64,000 nt of DNA from NCBI GenBank assembly GCA_911728455.2, contig OU452226.1:10019498-10083497 (forward strand). The letters run 5' to 3'. Within the stretch, counting starts at the first letter, position 1, and every line of letters starts with the position of its first letter. A program made the position numbers and the translations under genes. This DNA comes from Marthasterias glacialis (taxonomy: Eukaryota > Echinodermata > Asteroidea > Forcipulatida > Asteriidae). Positions 52,301 through 61,700 of this stretch are shown here, piece by piece. The notes under the pieces were generated by a model. It ran no database searches. It worked only from the letters and a program-made list of their open reading frames with translations, and was not told the DNA's origin.

Positions 52301-54700
52301 CTTGCATACACTACACAATTACACAAATTACATGTATTATAGATAGTGTACTAAAAAGGAAAAAACAATGTAGTCGTTTGACCAGTTCCAGATCATTGAC
52401 CAGTTGGCTCACTGAAAATTATAACATTTTTGTTTCATCCTTACCGCTGTAGGTAACAAATTGAATCTTTACTCACAAAGAGAATAACCATTTCCTATCC
52501 AATGTGTAATTTTTATCAACCCAAGCACCAGTACTAGTTGGGTTGTACTACCTTTGTGAAGAGATTGAGCTTTAACCAATGTAAAGTTTGTTGAAAATTT
52601 GTAAAACATAAAGGTACGAAGGTCTCGAAAAAGCACCATTCCCATTCAAGTGTAGCAACGATTTTAACAATCCAAAATATCAAAATGCTTAGTAGTCTAC
52701 AACTACATGCATATAGTAAGTTTATGATGTATTTACTATTTTTAAGTGATCAAGTTTAAGAAATATTTATTGCAAATCGCCACCAAGAGTTTGCATTGAT
52801 TTTGTGCATAATTTTTTCATGATTGAACTCCGGCACATTTTGCACCACCATCATTGACGTAACGTAGACAATCCTGATCTGGAATGGATTTAAACTGATC
52901 CAGAACTGCTGGTAAAATGATAGCCCCATATAAAGCAGTGCCATTGGCAATCTGTATCCGGCAAAGTATCCTTACGGAAACATCACAACAGCTTGTGGGC
53001 GCCAGTTGCAGCTACTAGTATTACTACAACAGAAACAACGGGGCGAACCCCTTCCCTTAGCTTATAGGCTTAGCGATAAGTGTTTCTAGGTTCCAGGCCT
53101 CGATCTTAAGAAAAACTGGGCAGGCCTTTGCTGGCAAAATCAGAGAAATTGTACAAGGGCATGCTGGCCAAGTTGGTAGTAATAGTGCAATTTTTCTGAA
53201 GGGCATGCTGGCCAACTCGAAAGGGCATGGGGCCAATGGCCTCGGTTAAGATCAAGGCCTGAGGTTCTTTTACATGCGTAACACACGGGACCAATGGCTT
53301 TACATAAATGCGTCTGACACCATGAGTCCCGTAGTCATAGAGATATGTACAAGCAGCGCCCTCACTGTGGTCAAAACGGCCGTAAGTTTACTGTAGGAAA
53401 ACGGCTGTGCATACCTTTGGTTCAGTGTCTTGCTTAAGGACTACATACGTACATGTACACATGACGACATGTTTCCAAACGCCACCCAAGGAATTAAGAC
53501 TTCAAATTTTTGATGCTTCTTCACGGAGACCAATACTTACAATGGCAATACATTCAGTAGTCGTAAACTTTGCCAAAATATTTTGTGCAGTGCAACAGAG
53601 ACTGGCGTCCTTCTGTAACACCCAGGCCTTCATGTCTTCAGAAGAGAGTATTTATGAGTGACTGTGGCCGAAGCGGTTAAGGGCACCGGATTCAAGCTCT
53701 GGTGTTCTGATCAGCAGAGTGTGGGTTCGAGTCCCGGTCTTGACACTTGTGTCCTTAAGCAAGTCACTTAACCGTTATTACTTCGTCCTTCAGATGGGAC
53801 GTATAGCCATAGGTCCCGTGTGTTGTATTAAGATCTATTAATGCACGTAAACGAATCCAGAACACTTACCGCTAAGAGAGAAGGGATTCGCCCTGGTGTT
53901 TCTGGCATGGTTGGCAACGGCTATAACAATTAATTATCCATGCACACAACCAACCCTGCCTGTGTTAGGGTTGTGCATAAATGCTAGAGGGCGCTCTTCG
54001 TTTGTAAGTCACATTTTGATAATGGAAACTTGTGAAAAAAATTTGGCCTATGACGAATGCTTTCCACGACCAGAGTGATTAAAAAATACATTTATTTTCA
54101 TATACTATGTTATTAATCTGTAGGCCTACTTTCCCTTGACGCATAACATGAGAATAACGACCAAAACTGCAAAATATTTGAGTTTGAAGCATTTTTAGTC
54201 AAAATCCACACAGCAAATATATCACAATTTTGGTCCTATGTCATGTGATTAACACAAATGTCTGTGTAAAGTGTCTTTTTGATTTTTCCTTTTTACCGTC
54301 ACAAAATTACTTGTTTCTCTGCACAACAGAACTTGACAGACCTAATTTATAGCTTAAAATAGGTTAAATTGATTATTTATTTGAAAAATGTATGCCTATC
54401 CCAACCCGTGTGACCTCTGAGAAGGGGTGCAACTGGTGTATGCAGCATACATTCATTACATTATGTGTATCAAGAAAAAAAAAGACAAGACAAGGGCCAA
54501 GGCTGTCATTGAGATTTGTGTTCTGGTTTTCTACAAACAGTGCTCATAAATTTGAATATAAAAAACAACACATAGTCATAGAATATAGGACTACAAATTG
54601 GTCTATCATACAGGAATATACTCACTTCTGTTCGAGTAAGTTCACTCTTAGCATCCAGTAACCAGCGCGGGTATGCAGCTCCTCCACCCGTGGCCGCCAT
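37381..54700 (-). CDS. Unnamed protein: degenerate TBC (Rab-GAP-like) region plus coiled coil
   Basis: 18 exons: 54626-54700, 53541-53627, 51927-51984, 51564-51702, 49338-49598, 48351-48485, 47731-47960, 47205-47304, 45600-45677, 43736-43875, 42449-42517, 41612-41693, 40562-40679, 39782-39908, 39299-39382, 38639-38703, 38219-38349 and 37381-37427. About 675 aa, start MAATGGGAAYPRWLL. Phases agree except exon 3 to 4, so a small exon or an indel is missed there. Residues about 180-435 look TBC-like: DRLRQMSWRLLLRSPK fits the N-terminal helix and LSLDAVMFVWDQYILGLDRP the late helix. The arginine finger and the glutamine motif are not seen, so GAP activity is doubtful. Residues about 500-595 are highly charged (EKEQKMKEKFNEEDQAQ), a long coiled coil; the tail is Pro/Ser-rich. 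I do not recognise the orthologue. It is probably a cytoplasmic scaffold (inference). Exon 2 and the last exon are the least certain. Confidence 0.72.
37645..37816 (+). mobile_element. tRNA-derived SINE (family A)
   Basis: The head resembles a tRNA: an A-box-like TAGTCTAGCAGTTAAGAC and a B-box GGTTCAAATCC (37708-37718). The tail is TTGGAAAGCACCGAGTATACATTGC. The head cannot fold as a normal tRNA, so it is a SINE and not a tRNA gene. It lies in the last intron of the TBC-like gene. A second copy is at 43368-43556. Confidence 0.65.
41806..41960 (+). repeat. Dispersed repeat, GGCCTCTGTTGCCC family, copy 1
   Basis: Shares CAGGCTTGGAATTACA, GCCTCTGTTGCCCTGGTCTTGG and a CCCATAGACTTTTAAGATTTTCC-like block with 61152-61300 and, more distantly, 46375-46525. 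Confidence 0.6.
42163..42356. mobile_element. MITE with about 32-bp terminal inverted repeats
   Basis: Ends AGGGCCCAATTTCATAGAG and CTCCATGATATTGGGCCCT are inverted. Pairing continues through CTGCTTAAGCAGAAA on each side, about 32 bp with three mismatches. The 190-bp body is non-coding. It lies in the intron between exons 11 and 12 of the TBC-like gene. A diverged relative (CCATCTTCATAGAGCTGCTAA) starts near 48617. Confidence 0.65.
42836..43142 (-). mobile_element. tRNA-derived SINE (family B)
   Basis: Reverse-oriented. The head complement contains GGGATTCGAACCTACACCC (B box), and the A-box side is CCGCTCAGCCACGAC. The tail side contains GGCCCAAAGGCCACTGGAGG. A forward copy lies at 49995-50262, sharing TAGAAACCTGCCCCAATGCGC (as complement). 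Confidence 0.7.
43368..43556 (+). mobile_element. tRNA-derived SINE (family A), with duplicated B box
   Basis: The head has GGTTTGAATCCCAGTATTAGG followed directly by the same 18-20 bp again (43429-43464), so the B box is tandemly doubled. The tail GCAGACTCGGGAAAGAACAGAGCACACAGTGCTTATCACACATC-like sequence matches the copy at 37645-37816. A lone tail fragment is at 43190-43250. Confidence 0.65.
44001..44820. repeat. About 210-bp minisatellite in an intron of the TBC-like gene
   Basis: The phrase TTGTGGAAAACAAGTTACAG recurs at about 44007, 44177, 44384, 44594 and 44804, giving periods near 170, 207, 210 and 210 bp. Each unit also has CTTCAGCAATATGAAATGCACAGC, AAGTAATCTCATGTAT and ATATACACACATTAAAT. 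It lies between exons 9 and 10. Open frames inside it are repeat artefacts. Confidence 0.85.
45867..46122. mobile_element. hAT-like foldback MITE, copy 1
   Basis: Starts CAAAGATTATAGAGCGCC and ends with its inverse, CTCGATAATCTTTG. The two halves pair almost throughout, for example ATTTCGGCAAGTGA with TCACTTGCCGAAAT. Flanks are GTCAACAG (45859-45866) and GTCACCAG (46123-46130), an 8-bp target duplication with one mismatch. It lies in an intron of the TBC-like gene. Confidence 0.85.
46375..46525 (+). repeat. Dispersed repeat, GGCCTCTGTTGCCC family, diverged copy
   Basis: Contains GGAGGCAATTGCCTCCGTTGCCCCTGG, CATTGCCTTGGTGCCCCTTG and TTTCTTATAGAGGTTTCC-like blocks. It is related to 41806-41960 and 61152-61300, and its GGCAATTGCC core matches the PRODH2 minisatellite. 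Confidence 0.5.
47475..47715 (-). mobile_element. SINE (family C), truncated
   Basis: Reverse-oriented: GCACTCAAACATGATTACGC-like tail, CTTCTCAGCTCCTTGG, CTCACAGGTACCCATTTACCC and GGGTGAAGAGAAGCAATTAT. It stops before the tRNA-like head. It lies next to exon 7 of the TBC-like gene. Confidence 0.5.
48966..49211. mobile_element. hAT-like foldback MITE, copy 2
   Basis: Same family as 45867-46122: CAAAGATTGCAGAGCGGC at the start and GCTCTTTAATCTTTG at the end, with paired interior CATTTCAGCAAGTGAA / TTACTTGCTGAAATGG. The flanking GACAGTAT at 48958-48965 and 49212-49219 is a perfect 8-bp target duplication. Confidence 0.9.
49995..50262 (+). mobile_element. tRNA-derived SINE (family B)
   Basis: The head carries GGGTTTGAATCCAAGTCG (B box) after TCGGACTCAAGTTCTGGTGG. 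The body has CATTTACCCCTCCCTG and AGCTGTGCTGTGAAGAGACTTGCG, and the tail has CCTCCAGTGGCCTTTGGGCC. It matches 42836-43142 in reverse. Confidence 0.7.
50996..51035. repeat. G-rich homopolymer
   Basis: A G-run of about 20 bases broken once by C, in an intron of the TBC-like gene. Length may be unreliable in the assembly. Confidence 0.6.
52985..53320 (-). mobile_element. SINE (family D), split by a MITE
   Basis: Reverse-oriented SINE body (GGGCGAACCCCTTCCCTTAG...GCGATAAGTG) runs to 53093 and resumes at 53262 with GGTTCTTTTACATGCG and CACGGGACCAATGGCTTTAC. The interruption is the element at 53094-53261. Confidence 0.65.
53094..53261. mobile_element. MITE nested in a SINE
   Basis: Ends CAGGCCTCGATCTTAA and TTAAGATCAAGGCCTG form a 16-bp inverted repeat with one mismatch. 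The flanking AGGTTC at 53088-53093 and 53262-53267 is a likely 6-bp target duplication. A related copy in opposite orientation is at 60382-60497. Confidence 0.75.
53655..53930 (+). mobile_element. tRNA-derived SINE (family D), with full head
   Basis: The head is tRNA-Ser/Leu-like: GACTGTGGCCGAAGCGGTTAAGG and GGGTTCGAGTCCCGG (B box, 53717-53731). The body is CTTCGTCCTTCAGATGGGACG and the CTCTTGGGATTCG-type tail, with no AAT tract. The head ends with a SINE body and no acceptor stem, so it is not a tRNA gene. It lies in intron 1 of the TBC-like gene. Confidence 0.75.
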
Positions 54701-54924
54701 TTTTGTTTACACATACCAACCAGTCGGGAGCGCACGTATTTTGCACATAATGGGATTTTGAGCATTCTTGAAATGCGCAAATTTTGATTTTGCGCATTAT
54801 TAAAATGCGCAATTAATTTAATTTTGCGCATTCTTGAAGTGCGTTTGTTTGTCCAGGTTTTTTTAGAGGGCACAATGGATTTCAATTTTTCTAAAGGGGT
54901 GGAACATTTCTAGCCAATAGACCG

Positions 54925-55682
54925 ATTGCGCGACCCGCGTCACGTGACCTGTATGTAAACACACACGACGTCCTCCATAGGAAAGTGCGGTACGGTAAAC
55001 GATGATTGTTGCATTTAGTTTATTCGATCGAGTCTTTTCTTGCTTAAAATCTGTGAAAAATATTCCACAGTTCGTACCCGAGAGACCTTCGAATGGCTGA
55101 ATAAAGCCAGTAGGGACAGTTCCAGCAAGTCTTGAAAATTGTACAAGTAACATATAAATGTGCACGATGTTGCAAAGAAATTGCTTGCCAAAACTGTGTG
55201 ATTCCTTTGCCTATTTGAAATTTGTAAGGCTAGGTATAAATGCTCACTTTTCCAACGTTCTTTATCCTTTTTTTTACAGTGATTTTGGCCTACATTACAA
55301 ACAAAATAACAGGCGGGTGGCTACATAGTCGTCCGACGCCGGTAGTGCATGGCTAAAAAACCTCTTTTTAGTATAATTCTGTTAAATTATGAAACAGAGA
55401 TGTGATTTAAATTAATGCCACAACATACTACTTGATTAACTATAGTTTACAGTACATTTTTCAAGACTTGCTGGAACTGTCCTTACTGGCTTTATTCAGC
55501 CACTCGAGGTCTCTGGTACAAACTCTGGAATATTTGTCACAGATTTCAAGCAAGACAAGCCTCGATCGAATAAACTAGTGCAACAATAATCGTGTACCGT
55601 ACCGCACTTTCCTATGGAGGACGTCGTGTATGTTCACATTTTATACCCAGAAGGGGTCACGTGACGCGGGTCGCGCAATTGC
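54925..55682. mobile_element. Long-TIR element, CCTCCATAGG family, copy 2
   Basis: Arms of about 210 bp (54925-55140 and 55465-55682) are inverted and closely similar, from ATTGCGCGACCCGCGTCACGTGACC through CCTCCATAGGAAAGTGCGG to CAGTTCCAGCAAGTCTTG. The 325-bp centre matches copy 1 at 21525-22293. Its left end is only about 225 bp upstream of the start codon of the TBC-like gene. Confidence 0.75.
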
Positions 55683-56852
55683 CTTTCCCATGAAATATGC
55701 ATAGATATAGAATATAATAACTAGATCGGACGTGCGTGCGCGCGCTCCACTGCCTGTGTAGAAAAAACTTTGGTTCGCCATGGACGCAGTAAAATATCAC
55801 GTGCTTGGGGCGACGCGCAGAATTAAAAAAAAATTGACAATGTCAATTTTGTGTTATTGACAAGGGTTAGTAGGGTGCAGATTAAACGATCGTCTCATAA
55901 GAATTTGATAGATTGACACATTATTTTATGCAAGAAAGATGTTACTGAGTAGATTGATAGATACAGCACACCACACAGCTGATCTGAGTTTTTATTCTGT
56001 AAAAACGAAGACCGGTGAAAATAATGTGTGAAAATGTCCAATGCAACAATCCTTTTGTCGATGAAATAATGAAATAAAAAGAGAACATCGTTAAAGTTGC
56101 TTGGCCCAACATTCATATTTATTGTTTAGAGTTTGAAATAGCCATTTTGACGCTATAAAAAAAATGTTTTTGGGGCAACAAATTGGGCTGAAATACTTTA
56201 TTAACTGTAATAATAAAGACAGATGATTATAAGAGCAATGGGCAATGCGTCCCAGCCTAAGTTTACATAGGTCTTAGAATGTACACATAAACAAACATTG
56301 CTTGCACTATTTGCAAGTATAAATAGAAAACCATGCATCGTTGTTCAAATCTCACGTATGTTTCAGCCGCTCGTTTGTTTCGTCAAACTGCGATTGTTGT
56401 CACGTCGGAAATCTCCTCCTCAAATGGACCGAGTTACACAAAAACGGGGTTGCTTTTGTCATCCATGAACATCGACTTTATTTTTTAATGTTTAATTTTT
56501 TTTCATGAAAGATAAATTGTTAACAAACGTTTTTTTGTGTCAGTTTTGTTTTGTTTTGGATAACACAAAGGAGTTTCCTTCTGGAAAATTACAACTAAAC
56601 GTTGTTCAACCGAGCCAAAACAGTGACAAAAGGGTCAAACTTTACAACCAAATTTGTCTATGTTCCCGGGTTTTCCTGACATTGTACTTGTAAAAACATT
56701 GAGAAGAATAGTAAAATAAGGCCATCAACTTGAAATCAAGTGAAAGGAAACGATTTTGCAGAGATTTGTGTTTTTGTTTTACATATGTTTTGTCATTACA
56801 TTTAGTAATGAGCAACTTTGAAAGGATAACCAATCAGAGACTTCGTATTGTT

Positions 56853-56912
56853 AACGATCGGCTCCGGCCGCGAAAGGAAGTCGGCTTCGTTTTGCGGCCG
56901 GAGCCGATCGTT
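56853..56912. repeat. Perfect 19-bp hairpin, GC-rich
   Basis: AACGATCGGCTCCGGCCGC (56853-56871) is the exact inverse of 56894-56912, with a 22-nt loop that contains a smaller GAAG...CTTC pair. It is strikingly GC-rich for its surroundings and sits inside the 55682-58527 element. Confidence 0.7.
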
Positions 56913-58329
56913 GGCCGTATAGTCGGCCAACGACGACTTGTTGAGCCTCTCAAAAATGTGTGGCTCAATGGCAGTGTACCAGTAGACCTTTATGAAGAAT
57001 GCTTTATTTCAGGAAAAACAAACGTTTCCTTTTTCACCCCAAAATTCTTTGATATTACGTATATTATGTTGAAAAAGACAGTCAAAGACGATGGTATACA
57101 GTCATGTTATTATTGTAAAAACGGGGTTTTTTTTCAGCAGTATTTTTTCACTTAGGTGCCTGTTTAACCTTCCTTAAAGCAATATTTTAAGAACTGTTTA
57201 CCTTGACAATAGTTAAACGCATGAAATATTTTATGTATGGACAAATTCTAAACATTTTCCTGCGTGTCAAACTTGTGTAAACGATTGTTATATTTGGCCC
57301 TCGGCCATTAACAATTTTTGCCGAGCGACGTCATTCACGACGACGGTTTACTCATGGTGAGACCTCTTGCGCAATATCACGGCTCGCGGAACTAATGTAC
57401 GCACAGTCTAGCTTCAAGAAAACAAAACACACACTATTTGCAGTTGTTTCAACTTCCTTTTACAATCAACTAAAAAATTTCGTAGGCAGCTACAATACAT
57501 TTCTACAAATTAAACAATCAACTAGTAACGTTTTCACCTGGCTCATGGGCTAACTGAAATGAAGAATGTGACGACAGGCCAAGAAAAAAGCTGAGTTCAG
57601 TTGCTTCAATTTCTAACAAACTGACAAACAAACAAACAACCAAACAACCCAACACACACACACAAACTAACAAACAAAGGAGATTGACGTTTAGGTTAGC
57701 CTGTACTTTATCATTTTTATATAGGCCTATATTTGATTTTTGTTTTATTGCGATTTTAACCTGAACGTACAAGCTAAGCTTCGTACTCACTGGCCTCGAA
57801 GATCTTCTGTTATACTTTTGCCGAAGTCATACGATCTGACCCGAAGGTGGTGAGCGATACTGCTTATCAGGCTCTCTCCATGTGATGGATCAAGGGTGTG
57901 TTGTGATGACAAAAACACACCCAATCATATTATGGGCTGCTCTGCTTACCATTGGTAGTCATTAGGTTGGACATTACGTGACGGTGTGGTACCATTGTAC
58001 ATCCGGAACACTCTCTCCGAAGATTTTGCAGACAGCCATGGCGTCATATACTGTACAATTACTCACCATTTCACTTACACCATTAGAATACTCGGCAAAC
58101 GTTATTAAAAAATAGCTGGAAATAAAGACGAGCTGGATAATAAGACGTTCAGTTCGTCTCGTATTTGTCGAAATGTGTGTGTTTGGTTGCCGAAAAGCAT
58201 GCTCGTCACACCATTTCAAAAGTTGCGCGTCGCCCCAAGCACGTGACTAATGTCAGCGCCCAGGCTGAACCAGCGTATTGTACGCACGTCCGATCTAGGA
58301 ATTTTATTCTATATCTATGGAAATATGTA

Positions 58330-58527
58330 AATTGGACATCGCGCGTGCGCCCTTACATTTTGGTTGGCAACGTTTTGGGAACAGTGCGCCCTTTTGCATG
58401 GGACTGATGGAAGCGTGACCCGTACGCGCTTTGTGCGTCTGCTTTGTGCACATTTTTCAATGGCGTTTGCCAACCAGCAGGGTCTGTACGCATGCGTGAA
58501 TTTAATTAGCATATTTCATGGGAAAGG
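58330..58527 (+). repeat. 200-bp dispersed module, copy 2
   Basis: Matches 23894-24092 over its length. It ends about 230 bp upstream of the B3GLCT start codon, so it may lie in that gene's promoter region. Confidence 0.65.
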
Positions 58528-58757
58528 TCCATTGGTCTAAAATGATTAGCGACTGCACTGATGCGCAATTTTTATTTTTTGCGCACTTTAAAATTGCGCA
58601 TTATCAAAATGCTCATTTTTTTTATTTTTGCGCCATTTTCGATTTGGGGAATTTCAAGCTGCGCAGTTTCTAATGTAGAATAAGCTCGCTTTTGATTGCG
58701 CTAGCTAGTTTATCAGTGGCTGTCGCTTGTGCATGTGTCAGAGAATAATTCTAAAAC

Positions 58758-61700
58758 ATGGCGGCCCCCATCGTTACCTTGCTGTTCTTCATTGGTGGTG
58801 GTAAGAAATTCACTGGAGTAAAACAACCCACGCATTTATTCGAACATTGAGATACTTAGAAATGATGACTTATCAATAATCTATCATCTTGTTTTATTGT
58901 CAATTTAAAGGAGTGTTTGCTGCTACATTTGATCCATATCTTCCACGGGATTTAACCACAGTGGCTGAACCGGAATTGGAGGTCAGTCTACAGCACTCAG
59001 CAGTCATTGCCTTGCGTTGTGCTGTAAAATGTTGTTACTATTAAGTATTATTACCATCTAATCACCAATCAGGAACTAGTAGTAGTAGTATAGCAATACT
59101 AATGTAACTTTACATTATTTGATGAAACGCTATTTTACTGTACCGCAATTTTTTTATTTCCCTCTAAAAAAAAACCTTGGGTAAGTTGAGAACCACAAGT
59201 AACGTAGAATATTCGTATAAATTTCAATTTCAATTTTCAAAAAATTGAAAAAGACAGACAGTAACTACATTCGCACAAGCGCTGTCCTGCATGTCACAAT
59301 GTAATATTTACATGATTAAGGTGGTGCCCTTCTTTTAATTTGATGTGATGGCCAGTGGCAGTGCGTGCGTGGAGTAACCAGGTTAACTTAGACCATGGAT
59401 GGAGGTAGAAATAGATTTCTACCTCCATGCTTAGACTGAGTTCATAATTCCATGTACAGCCACAGGGCTACTACTAACTATGATCTCATGACTATAGGCC
59501 CCCATTAAACATAGAGGTAGAAATAAATGTGTACAAACTGTAGTGTATACAAAAAGTTAGTACAAAATAATCAGGGCTACGGTCAGTAACACTGTCATTA
59601 ACATTATAGGGTTAAGGCCAAAGATTGAGCGCCGAAGGCACAAGATAGGGGAACTGGAGCTGTATCTATTGTTGGAATGTGAAATATGCATGGGTGCCAT
59701 TTCAGCAAGTGAATTGTTTCCCATCGATAGCAATGGTCATTGTCTGCACTAAAATCTGCACTGATCTATTGTTGTATCAAAAGAGTTACTTGCTGAAATG
59801 GCATCCGGTGGGATTTCACATTTCATCCTGAGTTCCCCAGCTTGCACCTTTGGCACTCTATAATCTTTGGTTAAGGCTAATGTTTAAAAAACTTAAAATG
59901 GCCTAACTGTAGTTAGTGTTACAATGCAAGTTCCATGTACTATAAAGTTGCCCTCGATCCTACCATGCCAAGAGCTACAACGATTATTGCAGCCATGTGC
60001 AAGTAATCCGTATGCTTTTAAAAACATCAACTTTGCTCCCCGCCCCCTTACACTAAAGTTGCTGGCAAGGGGCTTGAGTTGGTGACTGGGACCAATGACC
60101 ACATGCAGTTACTACCAAGTAATGGTTTATAATACTCTAGTACATTTTAAAAACACAAAACTGAACTTGTTCATTGTCCTTATTTACAGGGACACTTCAG
60201 CGTCACCGGTAGCGAGATTGTTTTTATAATTCGTAGCCAACAGGCAAGCACTCATTTACAATGGGCACGGGAAACCAAGGTGGACATAGAACAGCAATAC
60301 CGCATCCTAAACCTGGTAAGATTCTCCACAACTCATGAATAGTGTCTGTTCTGTCAGGTTCCTTGATTGACAGTAGTTGCAGGCCTTTATCTTAACCGAG
60401 GCCACTGTCATTACCAACTTGGCCAGCATGTCCTTGTACAATTTCTCTGATTTGGCCAGCAAAGGCCTGCCCCCGTTTTTCTTAAGATCGAGGCTCATGC
60501 AAGGCTCTGGTCCGGGACTCGAACCTGGGTGCACAGAGGTGAAAGGCAGGGAAAGAAAACACTGAGCCAACCTGAATGTCCATAAATAAGTTTACCTGGA
60601 ATCTTTTATTTGATATTAACATTTGAGACAGAATGGAATGATCATGATTTGAATTATTTACCTATTTTGATTGCAGGGGATTCCGCGTGTCATTTTACTG
60701 CATGAAATGTATGAGTTCAGTGGTGTTTGGACAATTATGCCTGTATTTCCTAAGTAAGTTTTAGCGAGCAGTAACTTGTTTTATGTCATGTTGTTGTTTT
60801 TTGAGGTAATTTTCAAGTCACGTTTTCTTAATAGCATGCCGTGGCAGAACGGTCTAAAGCAGCAAACTCAAGCTCTGATGGCTGAGTCATCAGAGGGTGG
60901 GTTCGAATCCCAGTCGTGACACTAGTGTTCTTGGGCAAGACACTTAACTTTAATTGCTTTTTATCACCAAAGAGTAAATGGGTACCTGCGAGGGTAGAAT
61001 TGGTTGATGTGAATGATTAGCAACCTGTGCGCCAATTTTGCTGCCGGTGCTGCATACTCCGAAGGAGTTTAGAAATAAACAGGGGTAGTACTAGGTTAAG
61101 GCACTTAGGTACAATGTATAAAAGTGACTAATAAATGCCCATTATAATTCAGGCCTGGAATTACATGGATGCCACGGAGGCCTCTGTTGCCCTGGTCTTG
61201 GTCTTTTGGTGCCTGCTCCTTCAGAATTTTCTCATAGACTTTGACAATTTTCCAATGGAAGTGTCCTATGAAAAATGAAAATGGCCTTGCCCGCTCACAG
61301 ATGAAACTGCAGGTCTGTTGATTCACAATAATTTGATGAATTGTAACCTGTTTGATTAATAGGGGCTTTGATATGACAGGTTCACCGTTCCGCTTACCTA
61401 ATCAATGCTCAGCTACCATTTTTACTACTTTTCAAAATCCACCCATTGCAACAGATTGAGAGAGGATTTTGGGCGGGCAAAATGGATATTCTTCTGCGAG
61501 GAGCAAACTCGAGTGAGTGTCCATGGACTGCTGGAGGTCCTGAAGGGATACAGCTCAGAAAAGGTGAATATGCAAAGAAGATCTAGGAACCCTGATGAAT
61601 GGAAATAATGCTAAAAGTCCACTTCTCCTTGTTTACAAAAGAGAGCAACCTGGAACATTCCAGGGGCATTTTCTGGCAGGCAAGATACTACACTGGTCAT

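Larger units (their letters stand above)
55682..58527. mobile_element. 2.8-kb composite TIR element between divergent genes
   Basis: Outer ends CCTTTCCCATGAAATATGC (55682) and GCATATTTCATGGGAAAGG (to 58527) are exact inverses. Inside, 55700-55825 pairs with 58218-58322 (CATAGATATAGAATA, CTAGATCGGACGTGCGT and CACGTGCTTGGGGCGACGCGC). The right arm holds an extra 200-bp module (58330-58527) that also occurs at 23894-24092. The AT-rich interior has no recognisable transposase; small open frames at 56505-56693 and 56730-57155 show no known domain. Confidence 0.55.

Noticed and set aside
53655..53735. tRNA gene
   Set aside because: A and B boxes are present, but there is no acceptor stem and the sequence runs on into a SINE body shared with other copies.
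56730..57155. 141-codon open frame inside the 2.8-kb element
   Set aside because: It runs through the perfect hairpin, has no recognisable domain and no second copy to test. A coding role is not supported.
60838..60920. tRNA gene
   Set aside because: Same reason: tRNA-like promoter boxes head a repeated SINE, and reverse copies of the whole unit exist at 36425 and 47475.
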